From NCBI GenBank assembly GCA_038239345.1, contig JBBSEX010000031.1, positions 1 through 33,900 on the forward strand: a DNA stretch of 33,900 nt, given 5' to 3'. Positions 22,801-31,238 of the stretch are shown here, in pieces. This stretch comes from JBBSEX01 sp038239345 (GTDB taxonomy: Bacteria > Acidobacteriota > Terriglobia > Bryobacterales > Bryobacteraceae). The stretch's first letter is position 1; each line of letters opens with the position of its first letter. The notes beneath the pieces are model-generated. The model had not been told where the DNA came from, did no database searches, and was given only the letters and a program-made list of their open reading frames with translations. The position numbers were made by a program, and so were the translations under genes.

Positions 22801-25664
22801 CGGGCCCTGCCAGTGTAAGCGTCCAGGATGGCAACGTGGGTACTCTGCCGGCGACTTTCACGGTTAATCCACCATCCCTCACCATGCCCAATCCTCCGCC
22901 GAGCGTAACTGCCGGTGGTCCAGCGTTTATGCTCATCTTGATCGGAGCGAACTTCGTTGATGGATCGCAAGCGTTTTGGAGTCCGAGCACGACCAGTTCT
23001 TCGAACAATGCAATTCCGCTCGTAACCACCTACCTTGGTCCAGGCATATTGTCCGTGGAGATTCCCGCTCAGCTGATCCAGTCTTCGGGAATCGTGTCGC
23101 TGACAGTGCGCAACCCCGGGGGTTCGACTTCAAATGGGATTACGTACAGCATTCGTTCCCTACAGATCACGTCGATTTCGCCTTCTGTTGTGGATGCCGG
23201 CGGACCGGCTTTCAATTTGACCGTGACCGGTGGGGGCTTCGGAACCGGCTATGTCGTGAACTTGAATGGAAGTGCCCTGCAAACCACCTTCGTGAGCCCG
23301 ACGACTTTGACAGCCGTTGTGCCGGCGGCGCTCATCGGCGTTCCTGGAACTGCATTGGTTACCGTATCCTCCAGCCAGGCGACGTCCAATTCACTGCCGT
23401 TACAGATTACCCAGCCGGGCTTGACGATCGTCACGCAGAATCTTCCCGATGGTATCGCCGGTTCGCCTTACACAGCCGCGGTGAGTGCTATCGGCGGATT
23501 TACGCCGTATACATTCTCTGCCCGATTCTCCACCGGCAACTTCACAATCAATTCGGCGACCGGAATAATTACCGGCCGTGTGACGCAACCTACGTCGGTG
23601 GCTGTCAGCGTAACGGTGACCGACCAATCCGGCGGCTTCGCATCGCGCTCCTATCGTTTCGACATGCTGCCTCCCGCGCTGACGATTGTCACGCAAGCTT
23701 TGACGCCGGGATCCGTCGGTAAGCTGTATCAACAATCCATTCAGGTAGTGGGCGGAATACAGCCGTATGCATTCAACATCGCAACAGGCCCACTGCCAGG
23801 CGGGATCACACTGAATCCGCAGACCGGTGTCTTATCGGGAACTCCCAGCGCGACCGGAACGTTCAGCGTGACGCTACAGGTGACTGATCAGAACGGCGCG
23901 GTAACCAGCAAGCAGTATGTCTTGACGATCGGCGCCGGCAACGGCCAACTGACGATATCGCCGGCGTCTTTACCCGGCGGTTCAGTAGGGACGGTCTACG
24001 CGCAAACCCTGACAGCGACTGGGGGCACGGGACCCTACACGTTCCAACAGTTATCGTCGTCTAACTCCGCTCCCGGGTTGACAATCACTCCGGCGGGCGT
24101 GGTTACCGGCACTCCGGCAACGCCCGGAACTTTTTCCTTAAACGTCCAGGCAACCGATTCCAAGGGCGCTAGCGGCACCCAGTCCTACACGATCGTGATC
24201 GCCGCGGCAAGCTTAGCTATTACGACCCAATCTTTAGCCGACGGCTCCATCGGTGTCGCCTACTCTCAGACTATAACCGCGATTGGGGGCTCAACTCCAT
24301 ACGCGTTCGCAGTAACCAGTGGAGCTTTACCGGCGGGGTTGACTCTGGCGTCGAATGGGGCAATTTCCGGCACGCCCACCGCGGCGGGGCCGTTCGCCTT
24401 CACCGTCCAAGTAACGGACTCCAGCGGAAAGACCGCGACCAAAGCTTTCACGATTAACGTCGCAGCCGCCTTAACCATCGTCACGACCTCATTGCCCAAC
24501 GGAAGCGTGGGTAAGACTTATACGGCGCAGATCGAAGTCGCTGGCGGAACGGGGCCATACGCGTTCGGAGCGAGTGGAAATCTGCCCGATGGCGTGACGC
24601 TTGATCCGGCCAGCGGCAAGTTGACAGGCGTCCCCTCCAAGCCAGGGACCTTCTCGTTCACGGCCACGGTGACCGATGCGCGGCAACACACGGCATCGCA
24701 AAAGTACACGATCGTTATTGCCTCGTCCGTTTTGGTGACCACGACGTCGCTACCGAACGGCGTTGCCGGCACTCCTTACTCGGCGACGCTCACAGCCAGC
24801 GGCGGTACACCTGGTTATACCTTCGTCGTATCTGGCTTGCCGGCCGGATTGTCGGCGAATAGCGCGGGAGCAATAACCGGTACGCCTACGGTTACGGGAA
24901 CGTTCGCTGTCGGCGTTACGGTGACTGATAGCCAGCAAGGTTCGTCCACCGTGCAAATTCCGTTGACGCTCACATTGCCGCAATTGCCTCCGGTGGCGAT
25001 CACAGGCCCGCAGGATACCGCGGCGCCGAACCAGCAGGCAAAGCTGACGGTGACCATCGCTACGCCTTTCCCCGTGGATGTGAAGGGTACGGTGACGTTG
25101 ACGTTCGTATCGGCGGTGGGCGGCGACGATCAGATGGTGCGTTTTAGTTCCACCGGTACGCGCACGGCTACCTTTACGATTCCCGCCGGCAGCACGGTGG
25201 CGATATTCGACAAGGGCGACACGGCAGTGATTACCGGCACGGTAGCCGGGACCATTACGCTGACCACTACTTTCACCACCACGACCGGAACGGATGTAAC
25301 GCCTTCACCCGTACCGACGCGGGTAATTCAAATCGCGAAACTGCCGCCGGTAGTTACGGCGGTGGTTGTGAACCGCAATGCTACTGGATTTGAAGTCTTA
25401 ATCACGGGATTCTCAACGACACGGGAAATCACCCAAGGTCAATTCCATTTCACCGGAACGAATCTCCAGGCCTCCGATTTCACGCTGCAGTTGGCTCCGG
25501 CATTCACGACGTGGTATCAAAGCGCGGCATCGAACGCTTTCGGAAGCCAGTTCACACTATCGCTGCCGTTCACGGTAACGGGCAACAGCTCTTCCATCAC
25601 GGGTGTGACGGTGACTCTGACAAATAGTCAGGGAACCTCACAACCCGGTAGCGCCACTTTTTAG
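19854..25664 (+). CDS. Giant secreted IPT/TIG and putative-Ig repeat protein
   Basis: The 1936-residue product has a signal peptide (about residues 1-19, cut near ALA-Q). By eye it has 11 IPT/TIG-like repeats, each opening like ITSISP...AGSP, interrupted near the N-terminus by two putative-Ig repeats and followed at about residues 1190-1700 by six more (ITTQSLADGSIGVAYSQ type, with GTPT...GTF and VTDS endings). A conserved-looking beta domain of about 200 residues closes the protein. No anchor, LPXTG or PEP-CTERM signal was found, so it may be secreted or held by its C-terminal domain. Such proteins usually act in adhesion or carbohydrate binding. Repeats are divergent at DNA level, which argues for old duplications under selection. 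Confidence 0.75.
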   Translation: MKLRILAPVFLSLTGMALAQPTISTVQPSQITAGAATQGGVVIGSGFFACSFVTWQGSSLTSNSPNGNTVNFTVPASFLTTPGQATVTVTNPPGCPAPGTSSGFIINIVPPPTIANTSLPQSTVGHNFPTTTLTATNGTAPFQFFATNALPGPNLTLNTDTGQISGSYNGAPGTFPVTFQVVDTYGISGTRTLNFVFNAAPVITSPNLLPSAIAGAPYSYTIQTTGGTQPFTWSLLSSPPPFVVDPVTGVISGTDNVVEASSISVQLVDAANASTSKFFTINVLGPAISNLQPSTLAAGSPQFTMTVNGSNFAPGSVVRWNNAGTTNLATTYVNSSQLTATVPASLVATTGTAAVSVQNPGGTTSGTVQFTITPSAAITVTSVTPNTAPAASTPVAIVVSGTNFCTISGNTGAVATFNGTSLQSTVSGNTVNALIPANLLTNAGTGAIGVTNPAACANSGNSTNTVPFTVVAPTLTAVSLSQIIVGAPSFLEGAVGANFVPGSVLQWTRNGVITNLATTYLSPTQLSAQVPSSLLTTAGNATLSVVNLPGTAVSGTLPFVIVAPFTVTSVAPTSVPAGSAATPIVIAGTDLCVISGNSGTIGTFNGTPLPTTVNDDGTVSATIPANLLTTVGVAAIGLQNPAGCDFPGTAINTVPFGVNAPSITSISPNQATVGSPGFLLTVNGADFASGATINFNGTVLSTAFLSSTQLSATVTAAQVATIGTKNVFVQNPGPYNSANATFTVAPGGTISILDPSTIPAGSPAFVLTVDGTNLTSGSIVRWNTTSLATTYINATQLTAIVPSNLLITPGSVNIVVVDPVAGPSPAALFRVNPPLINFPIPTSATVNDPSAAITLDGANFVNGSMILWNGSNTGITTTFLDPNHVSTIVPGSLLTTLGTVNLTVENPGGSVSNAVPFNVVSGATITSLSPASAPAGSPSMILSVNGTGFSTGPVLWNGAPLPTTFVSSTLLRAQVSASLLTTAGPASVSVQDGNVGTLPATFTVNPPSLTMPNPPPSVTAGGPAFMLILIGANFVDGSQAFWSPSTTSSSNNAIPLVTTYLGPGILSVEIPAQLIQSSGIVSLTVRNPGGSTSNGITYSIRSLQITSISPSVVDAGGPAFNLTVTGGGFGTGYVVNLNGSALQTTFVSPTTLTAVVPAALIGVPGTALVTVSSSQATSNSLPLQITQPGLTIVTQNLPDGIAGSPYTAAVSAIGGFTPYTFSARFSTGNFTINSATGIITGRVTQPTSVAVSVTVTDQSGGFASRSYRFDMLPPALTIVTQALTPGSVGKLYQQSIQVVGGIQPYAFNIATGPLPGGITLNPQTGVLSGTPSATGTFSVTLQVTDQNGAVTSKQYVLTIGAGNGQLTISPASLPGGSVGTVYAQTLTATGGTGPYTFQQLSSSNSAPGLTITPAGVVTGTPATPGTFSLNVQATDSKGASGTQSYTIVIAAASLAITTQSLADGSIGVAYSQTITAIGGSTPYAFAVTSGALPAGLTLASNGAISGTPTAAGPFAFTVQVTDSSGKTATKAFTINVAAALTIVTTSLPNGSVGKTYTAQIEVAGGTGPYAFGASGNLPDGVTLDPASGKLTGVPSKPGTFSFTATVTDARQHTASQKYTIVIASSVLVTTTSLPNGVAGTPYSATLTASGGTPGYTFVVSGLPAGLSANSAGAITGTPTVTGTFAVGVTVTDSQQGSSTVQIPLTLTLPQLPPVAITGPQDTAAPNQQAKLTVTIATPFPVDVKGTVTLTFVSAVGGDDQMVRFSSTGTRTATFTIPAGSTVAIFDKGDTAVITGTVAGTITLTTTFTTTTGTDVTPSPVPTRVIQIAKLPPVVTAVVVNRNATGFEVLITGFSTTREITQGQFHFTGTNLQASDFTLQLAPAFTTWYQSAASNAFGSQFTLSLPFTVTGNSSSITGVTVTLTNSQGTSQPGSATF

Positions 25665-25707
25665 CTGCGGTTGCTATCAATCGGGGTACCAGCTAAACTT
25701 GGATCTT

Positions 25708-25784
25708 CGGGGCGTGGCTCAGCTTGGTAGAGCGCCTGGTTCGGGACCAGGAGGCCGGAGGTTCGAATCCTCTCGCCCCGACCA
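25708..25784 (+). tRNA. tRNA-Pro(CGG)
   Basis: Acceptor CGGGGCG (25708-25714) pairs with CGCCCCG (25774-25780) and is followed by A and CCA. The anticodon stem CCTGG/CCAGG holds the loop TTCGGGA (anticodon CGG), and the T-arm is GGAGG-TTCGAAT-CCTCT. The 3' CCA is encoded. The gene is complete and serves as the integration site of the element to its right, whose integrase ends inside it on the other strand. Confidence 0.96.
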
Positions 25785-26993
25785 TTTCATCCCCTTCAGT
25801 CCAAAGCTTTTACCGCCCTCCGGGCGTTTGCTGGAGGAGGAGCCGTTTTCGTCACTATGGTGGAAACTATGGCTACCCCGACCCTCGTGGGCCCGTTCCA
25901 TCGCAGAGCGCACGGTCTCCGCTTGCGGGTGAACATACCGCTTTGTGGTCGAAAAGTCGCTGTGCCCCGCTAAATAAGCCAAAGTGTAAGGGTCCATGTA
26001 CGCTGCCCAACGTGTGAGGCAAGTGTGACGCAGGGTATAGAGATTGAAAGGCTCCAATTTCGCCACGGCGATGGCTCGTCGGTGCTGCTTTCTTAGACTG
26101 GACTTCTCAATATGGCCGGTGCGTGTGGGGGCCGGAAAGACCCACTCATCCGACAACGTGCCGCGCCTCATCGAAAGTAATGCGGCGGCTCGTTGAGTTA
26201 ACGGTATGCGCCTGCGGGCGTTCTCAGTCTTCCCGAACGGAATGTGAAGGACGTCCTCTCGGACGTGCTGCCACCGAAGCCGGAACGATTCCTCCGGCCT
26301 GAGACCACAATCAAGCAAGATCGTGGTTACATCCCGAAGCAGAAATGGATCGCTGGGCTCTTCGGGGATCTCCCCGCGCATCTGGGCGCGGATACCGTCC
26401 AAAGCACGAGCATGAGCTGCCAAAATGCTTTCACCGACAGAGGCCGTTGCGTTGAGGTATTTGGTCTCTTCTTCCGCCGACAGCACGCGGTCGCACTGGT
26501 TTTCTCCGGGAAGCATTTGTATTCGTAAGCCAGGCTTATCGAGAAGCCCCCATTCGAAAGCAAGGCGCAGCATTCGCCGCAAGACCTCCAACTCGCGGTT
26601 GATGCTACTCACTTTGAGCTTGGCCTTTCTCCGCTTGCTGATGAAGCCGGTGACCTGCGCGGTGGTTAACAAATCAAGGGAGGATGTCGCGATGGGTTCA
26701 AAAGCAAGCAGACTCTTGACGCCGTTTCGGTAGTATTCAAGCGTCTTGGGCTTATTGGGGAAACGGGAATCGACGAAGGGAAGGAAGTGCGTCTCAACGA
26801 AGTCTTTCAAAGCAGGAATTGGCTTTTTCTCGCGAATGCCAACCTCACCCTTTGCGAGGGTAGCTTTGTGGGCAGCTTCCATCTGTTCGGCCACCCGTTT
26901 AACCGTTTGCTTTGTAGATTCTCTGATCCGCTTGCCACTCCAGATGAACTGATACCACCAGTTTTTCGAATCTTTTTGTTTGTATACGGCCAT
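25719..26993 (-). CDS. int: Tyrosine recombinase (site-specific integrase)
   Basis: Start ATG 26993 (AAAGGG upstream) gives 424 residues; the frame extends to 27023. The order is an N-terminal arm-binding domain (MAVYKQKDSKNWWYQFIWSG), a SAM-like core-binding domain, then the catalytic domain with Arg in CGLRPEESFRLRW, Lys in PFGKTENA, HxxR in TLRHTCLTRW, and His and Tyr in LAGHSDFSTTKRYVHP. The last codons (GREDSNLRPPGPEPGALPS) are the antisense of the tRNA-Pro 3' half, so the stop lies in the tRNA D-arm. This end is created by integration and will differ in the excised circle. The excisionase-like gene lies just upstream. Confidence 0.92.
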   Translation of the reverse strand: MAVYKQKDSKNWWYQFIWSGKRIRESTKQTVKRVAEQMEAAHKATLAKGEVGIREKKPIPALKDFVETHFLPFVDSRFPNKPKTLEYYRNGVKSLLAFEPIATSSLDLLTTAQVTGFISKRRKAKLKVSSINRELEVLRRMLRLAFEWGLLDKPGLRIQMLPGENQCDRVLSAEEETKYLNATASVGESILAAHARALDGIRAQMRGEIPEEPSDPFLLRDVTTILLDCGLRPEESFRLRWQHVREDVLHIPFGKTENARRRIPLTQRAAALLSMRRGTLSDEWVFPAPTRTGHIEKSSLRKQHRRAIAVAKLEPFNLYTLRHTCLTRWAAYMDPYTLAYLAGHSDFSTTKRYVHPQAETVRSAMERAHEGRGSHSFHHSDENGSSSSKRPEGGKSFGLKGMKWSGREDSNLRPPGPEPGALPS

Positions 26994-27023
26994 TGGGAAC
27001 CCTTTAACCAAGTGCGACGGCAC

Positions 27024-27266
27024 TCATCGGGCCGACGAATAATGCAGACTTAAGCCTTCATTATCGCGATCTGAACGCGTTGAATGGTTACTGCTGCCAG
27101 TCGGAAGCGAGGTGACCCACGACTCCAGATCCTCGGGGCGGTAGCGGACACACGCACCTACTTTGACGAAGACCGGGCCACGCTTTTCAAGCCTCCATCG
27201 ACGCACGGAAGCAAGGCTCACCTTCAGCCTTGCGGCCACATCTGTTTCGGTCAGAAGGTTCAGCAT
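27024..27266 (-). CDS. xis: Excisionase-like HTH protein (AlpA/MerR-type)
   Basis: The 80-residue protein contains a winged HTH of the HTH_17 type (LTETDVAARLKVSLASVRRW, RYRPEDLESWV) in residues about 5-52, followed by a polar tail. Such proteins bend att-site DNA and favour excision or regulate int. A strong ribosome-binding site (GAGGAG) precedes the ATG and overlaps the stop of the upstream gene. Placement directly before int supports an Xis role. Confidence 0.75.
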   Translation of the reverse strand: MLNLLTETDVAARLKVSLASVRRWRLEKRGPVFVKVGACVRYRPEDLESWVTSLPTGSSNHSTRSDRDNEGLSLHYSSAR

Positions 27267-27271
27267 AGACT

Positions 27272-27604
27272 TTACTCCTCAGGAAGCCGCTTTGGCGTTC
27301 CGTTGACCATCCCGTTTACTACGTTTGCCTGCCCATTCGGGCGGCGGTCCTGGCATCGCCAGCGGTTCTGAAAACGACGCTCAGCCGCTTCGAGGCGGTC
27401 GAGTGCGTCAAGGAGTTGCATGGCCGCTTCCTTAAGTTCGTCACGGTGCTCGTTGGTCGACTCAGTGGCCTTGATAGCAAAACGAATTCGGTCGATGGCC
27501 ACCCGCGCTTGGTAAGCCATCTCGAATTCTCCGGGCGAAGGCCGCAACTGAGCGTCGGCTTCGATCATCGCAACGAATTCCTTCAATACTTCCGATTTCA
27601 TCAT
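27272..27604 (-). CDS. Hypothetical helical protein in the ICE
   Basis: Start ATG 27604 is preceded by GGAGA; the longer frame to 27700 has no such site. The 110-residue product is largely alpha-helical and charged (EAAMQLLDALDRLEAAERRF), with a polar tail. No family is recognised. It lies between a small membrane protein and the excisionase-like gene and ends 5 nt before the latter. Confidence 0.5.
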   Translation of the reverse strand: MMKSEVLKEFVAMIEADAQLRPSPGEFEMAYQARVAIDRIRFAIKATESTNEHRDELKEAAMQLLDALDRLEAAERRFQNRWRCQDRRPNGQANVVNGMVNGTPKRLPEE

Positions 27605-27614
27605 TGGGTCTCCA

Positions 27615-27899
27615 TTACTTTCCCTGTCCGCGCGGCTGCGAGTTTTCCGTCTGACGAGCGGGCCAGCGCGACACAAGATTCGCAGCACCGAATCCCACAA
27701 AGAGTGAGATTGCCAGCACGAGCAGGAGCGATTGCTCCGTTTCGGAGATCGTTCTGCCGAAGCCTACGTATCGATTGCCAGTGCAGTACGTCAGTGCCAA
27801 TGCCGCAGTTGCGGCGCTGCTGGAGAGCATACCGACGCGAACAACTTTTGAGACTTTTCGCGGAACCCGCATTCTGCTCTCGTCTATTCTCTCTGCCAT
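27615..27899 (-). CDS. Small two-helix membrane protein in the ICE
   Basis: The 94-residue product has a basic N-terminus and two hydrophobic segments (about 27-43 and 58-76). Its start lies 16 nt inside the end of trbI, which implies co-translation with the transfer operon. It could be an accessory of the secretion channel or an entry-exclusion protein; neither is shown by sequence. Confidence 0.5.
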   Translation of the reverse strand: MAERIDESRMRVPRKVSKVVRVGMLSSSAATAALALTYCTGNRYVGFGRTISETEQSLLLVLAISLFVGFGAANLVSRWPARQTENSQPRGQGK

Positions 27900-29416
27900 A
27901 CACTCCTCTGCCGTAGTTCCTTCTCCCCCGCCGGGAGTGGTTGAGGATCGGCCTGCATTGGCTGATAGGGCGCTTCGAAGAGGATGTCTCGATTTACCCG
28001 AACCGTGAACTTGTAACCAACAGGCACCTTGATCGTAGGCTGCACGTTGAGATTCCGGCGCGTAATCTGTGAACCAGTCTGGCTCAAGTCTCTTCCGACC
28101 GCACCAGAGGCCGCTTCGCCCGGACTGGGATATGCAAGAACGCTCTGGTTGCGTCGCTGCGAAATCTCAAAGGCTGCGGTAAACAAGCTCGTCAGCGCCG
28201 AAAACCCGATGATCCGCGCGTAATGTCTGTCTACCTTGTCCCGCAAACCAGCGTTACCGTGGGAGTCGAGACCGACCATACCGCTCAGATCGATGGAAGA
28301 CGCATCCGGAAAAATAATTCGATTCCAGGCGACCTGAACGCCGTCTTGCCCGTAGGCGACTCGAGAATCATACTTGCCCACCAGACGTGATCCCTGAGGA
28401 ATTAGGAGATATCGTCCCGTGGCTGTGTCGTAGACACTGGCCATTACGAGAGCCTTAAGTTCGCCGGGCAGATCAGAATTCAGGTTCTGTTCGAGTACTG
28501 CGGGAATCTCCCACCCTGCTTTGATCTCGAACAGTGAAAGCGGAGCCGTGCGTGCCACTGTGAGGTAATCGTCACGTTGACGTGTTCGCGCCGCCTTTAA
28601 GAAAGCCTCCTTACGAGTCTGCATGTTCTGGCCCTCATATTCACTTTCAGCCGCCGGCGAACGGCTGTCGCCATCTATGGCAGAAGCTTCAGCCGTGCGA
28701 CTGCCCACTGCCCTGGTCAGGGCGGCGACCTGTGCGAGGTCATTGGGGCCGGACCGCCCAGGGGGAACCGGGGCCGCGAAATCCGATGTACTCGACGAGG
28801 CCCGGATGTTGGTCGGCGCGAGTCGAGCTTCCTGTTCGCGAGCGTAGGCGGCTGTAAGGCGCTTCTCCTCGGCTGTGGCTTCGTGGAGTGCAATAGGAGG
28901 AGGAGAAACTTGAACGTGAGCCGGGGCTTGCCGCACAACGACTCTTTCTTGTGGCAAGCCGTCACAAGGCTGCCCAGTCTGCGGATTGAACCGATATAGC
29001 TGTCCTGTCTGTGGGTTCGAACCGCAGGCGCCCGCCGCCTTTTCCTTCTCCTGAATGGAAGTGGGCGGAGCTTGCAACTCTGTCAGACCTTTGCGCGCAA
29101 AAGGAGCCGTACCATCAGGAATATTCTTGCTGAATTCGCCGCCCGCCTGGGTCGCGGGGACTACGTTCTTTGGGAGGCCCGCATCGCGAGCAGCAGTTTG
29201 CGCTCGTTGTGTACGGCGATAGCCGCCATACGCAAACGCAAAGAGAAGACCGACGACAACAAACACTATGGCCATCCCAGCCCGCCTACTGATGCGAACT
29301 ACTTTCCGTGGCTCAGGATGTAAATCGAGCCCGTCTGGAGATTCCGTACCACGGACCTCACTCTGGATCGGATTCACTTCTTCCGTCTGTGGGTGCTTAT
29401 CCTCTGGGTTGGACAC
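27884..29416 (-). CDS. trbI: TrbI/VirB10-family conjugation protein
   Basis: GTG 29414-29416 with GGAG upstream is chosen as start; the frame continues to 29506 inside trbG. The product (510 residues) has a short cytoplasmic N-terminus, one transmembrane helix (about residues 46-66), a long Pro/Gln-rich periplasmic linker, and the VirB10 C-terminal domain with LIPQGSRLVGKYDSRVAYGQ and DGVQVAWNRIIFPDASSIDL. VirB10 proteins span both membranes and gate the channel. In the linker two NPQTGQ copies lie between cysteines (CGSNPQTGQLYRFNPQTGQP and C). It overlaps trbG by 20 nt. Confidence 0.9.
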   Translation of the reverse strand: MSNPEDKHPQTEEVNPIQSEVRGTESPDGLDLHPEPRKVVRISRRAGMAIVFVVVGLLFAFAYGGYRRTQRAQTAARDAGLPKNVVPATQAGGEFSKNIPDGTAPFARKGLTELQAPPTSIQEKEKAAGACGSNPQTGQLYRFNPQTGQPCDGLPQERVVVRQAPAHVQVSPPPIALHEATAEEKRLTAAYAREQEARLAPTNIRASSSTSDFAAPVPPGRSGPNDLAQVAALTRAVGSRTAEASAIDGDSRSPAAESEYEGQNMQTRKEAFLKAARTRQRDDYLTVARTAPLSLFEIKAGWEIPAVLEQNLNSDLPGELKALVMASVYDTATGRYLLIPQGSRLVGKYDSRVAYGQDGVQVAWNRIIFPDASSIDLSGMVGLDSHGNAGLRDKVDRHYARIIGFSALTSLFTAAFEISQRRNQSVLAYPSPGEAASGAVGRDLSQTGSQITRRNLNVQPTIKVPVGYKFTVRVNRDILFEAPYQPMQADPQPLPAGEKELRQRSVWQRE

Positions 29417-30518
29417 GGCTAATCTCCACTTTCTGAGCTTTCTTACCTGCACCGAGCACGAGGTTTGCGCGATCGAAGAGACGGTCCACGATATAGGTTT
29501 GATCACGGACCCGGTAGTTCGTCATCTCCCCTTTTCCGTCATTGCCTAATACGACAAGCACCGGTGCCTCGCGGTTTCCGATGTCGGACGGCATCTGGAT
29601 GTAGGTTTTGGCTCCGTCGTCGAACACCCTAACCGGTCGGATGTGTTCATCTCCGCCTTTGACTGAATAGGCGAAGTTGATCTTTTCCACGGCAAGCGCT
29701 GCGGGCGTGACCTCACTCGCGTGTTTGTCTTGCATCGCCTGAGCTTTCTGCTCTGCCATTTGCTGCTGCCACTTGCGGTTGCTGTCACCATCCGGGTATG
29801 CGAAGGCGACTCGGGCAACGTAGTCTTCGGATTTCGAGATCAGGCGGAGATAGTACGCGCGCCGGTCCGTCGTAATCAGTAGATTAGTATCCAAACCCGG
29901 TGTCTGCGGCTTTAGAACTATGACTGCGGTTGCCTGCTCGCCCATTCCGTAGAGTGCCGGGGAAATATTCCACCGAACCGAATCGCCGATTTGTGGCTCC
30001 CCAACAATCTTTTCGCCTGCCTGGAGTTCAACCATACAGACGCGAAGGGGCGCGCAGACAACGGTCGGAAGACCTGCGCCGAAGGAATACAGGACGCGGC
30101 CATCGCTCCCCGCAGCAGGCGAGTTCTTCTCGCCACGCCAACGTTCACTCACGCGCAGCGCTTCCAGGGCCGTGGAATTCAGGGGAACATCGCCATTGAG
30201 CCTGAAGTCCTTCGGGATACCTTCGATGGCTCCTGACCCTGAGGGAACCGGCTTTGCAGGCATGGCGAATTGTGGTTTCACAGAGCCCGGCTCTCCGACC
30301 GCATCATCGGAATTCAGAGCATTAATTTGAGCTCCGAAGTCATACTGCTGCAAAAACGGCGGAGTGCTTTGGGGAGGCTGGCTCTTCGCAGTTCCAGACG
30401 GTTCTCGATGAACCTCCAAAGCGGAAGATTTACCGGCCTTGCCCGTCTGCGATGACGTTTGCTGCCCAAACAGCATGGCGGCAATATTGAACAGAATTGC
30501 GGCTTTGATGATTTGCAC
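29397..30518 (-). CDS. trbG: TrbG/VirB9-family conjugation protein
   Basis: GTG 30516-30518, preceded by AGGAGA, is one base after the trbF stop and opens directly on a signal peptide (QIIKAAILFNIAAMLFGQQ). The mature protein (373 residues in total) has a Ser/Pro-rich linker, then the VirB9 N-terminal beta domain (about residues 160-260, RWNISPALYGMG and TNLLITTDRRAYYLRL) and the C-terminal domain ending in VLGAGKKAQKVEISR. It forms the outer-membrane ring with VirB10 and a small lipoprotein. Confidence 0.9.
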   Translation of the reverse strand: MQIIKAAILFNIAAMLFGQQTSSQTGKAGKSSALEVHREPSGTAKSQPPQSTPPFLQQYDFGAQINALNSDDAVGEPGSVKPQFAMPAKPVPSGSGAIEGIPKDFRLNGDVPLNSTALEALRVSERWRGEKNSPAAGSDGRVLYSFGAGLPTVVCAPLRVCMVELQAGEKIVGEPQIGDSVRWNISPALYGMGEQATAVIVLKPQTPGLDTNLLITTDRRAYYLRLISKSEDYVARVAFAYPDGDSNRKWQQQMAEQKAQAMQDKHASEVTPAALAVEKINFAYSVKGGDEHIRPVRVFDDGAKTYIQMPSDIGNREAPVLVVLGNDGKGEMTNYRVRDQTYIVDRLFDRANLVLGAGKKAQKVEISRVQPRG

Positions 30519-30519
30519 G

Positions 30520-31224
30520 TTATTTCTCCTGGAAAACTCTTGCCCAACTCGCATTTGTTACGTACAGGCCAACAGGATTGACACGGGCCTGCCGCTCATC
30601 TCGCGGCGGGTTGATAACGACTGCAAACGATCCCTTCCAGCGTTCGGCTGACTTGACCGCACCGTACAGGTCGCGGGTCGTTTCCGTCCACTCGACTTCA
30701 TAAGACCGGTCACTGGTTGGCAGGACGGAAGTGACTTCCACCGATACGGTCTCCGTTTGCGCACGCTTCGCAGGTGGATCAGCTCTATAGAAATCACTGA
30801 TGAATGTTTGCGCAGCACTTCCGTTCGCGATTGCCGCATACACTCTGTCAATTGCCTTGCGCTGAGATACTCCGTCCGTAGTCACGAGGCGTAGATTCTC
30901 AACCCACGTGAAGATGCTCGCCCGTTTCAGCCGATCATCGGTTCCAGACGCTTGTTCGGCAATACCGGAAGCGACTGGCCTGCTGAGGCTGTCTACAAGC
31001 ACGACGAACGGGACTACATGGGATCGCACCGAAAGCCATACGACTCCCGATGTGGCGAGCAAAGCGATAAGAGCCGAGAGCGTGGCCATGGTACGCCAGT
31101 TCTTCGCTCGTGTTATTTGATCGCCGTAGCGCTCGTCCCACTCGCGCCGCGCCGCCAGGTAAGGGTTGTACTCACTCAGCGGGACATCTGTTCGTTTCTC
31201 TTTTTGCATCAATGTGAAATTCAT
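30520..31224 (-). CDS. trbF: TrbF/VirB8-family conjugation protein
   Basis: The 234-residue product has a cytoplasmic N-terminus (NPYLAARREWDERYGD is the family's signature), one transmembrane helix (about 44-66) and a periplasmic VirB8-like NTF2-fold domain (YEVEWTETTRDLYGAVKSAE, then RVNPVGLYVTNASWAR). VirB8 proteins nucleate assembly at the inner membrane. The neighbours trbL (upstream) and trbG (downstream) fit the usual J-(K)-L-F-G-I order. Confidence 0.92.
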   Translation of the reverse strand: MNFTLMQKEKRTDVPLSEYNPYLAARREWDERYGDQITRAKNWRTMATLSALIALLATSGVVWLSVRSHVVPFVVLVDSLSRPVASGIAEQASGTDDRLKRASIFTWVENLRLVTTDGVSQRKAIDRVYAAIANGSAAQTFISDFYRADPPAKRAQTETVSVEVTSVLPTSDRSYEVEWTETTRDLYGAVKSAERWKGSFAVVINPPRDERQARVNPVGLYVTNASWARVFQEK

Positions 31225-31238
31225 AGTTCCTCTTCCTC

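Noticed and set aside
19854..25664. Possible CRISPR or tandem DNA repeat array
   Set aside because: Periodicity exists at protein level (about 80-100 residues) but the DNA units are divergent and in frame; no short identical repeats with spacers are present.
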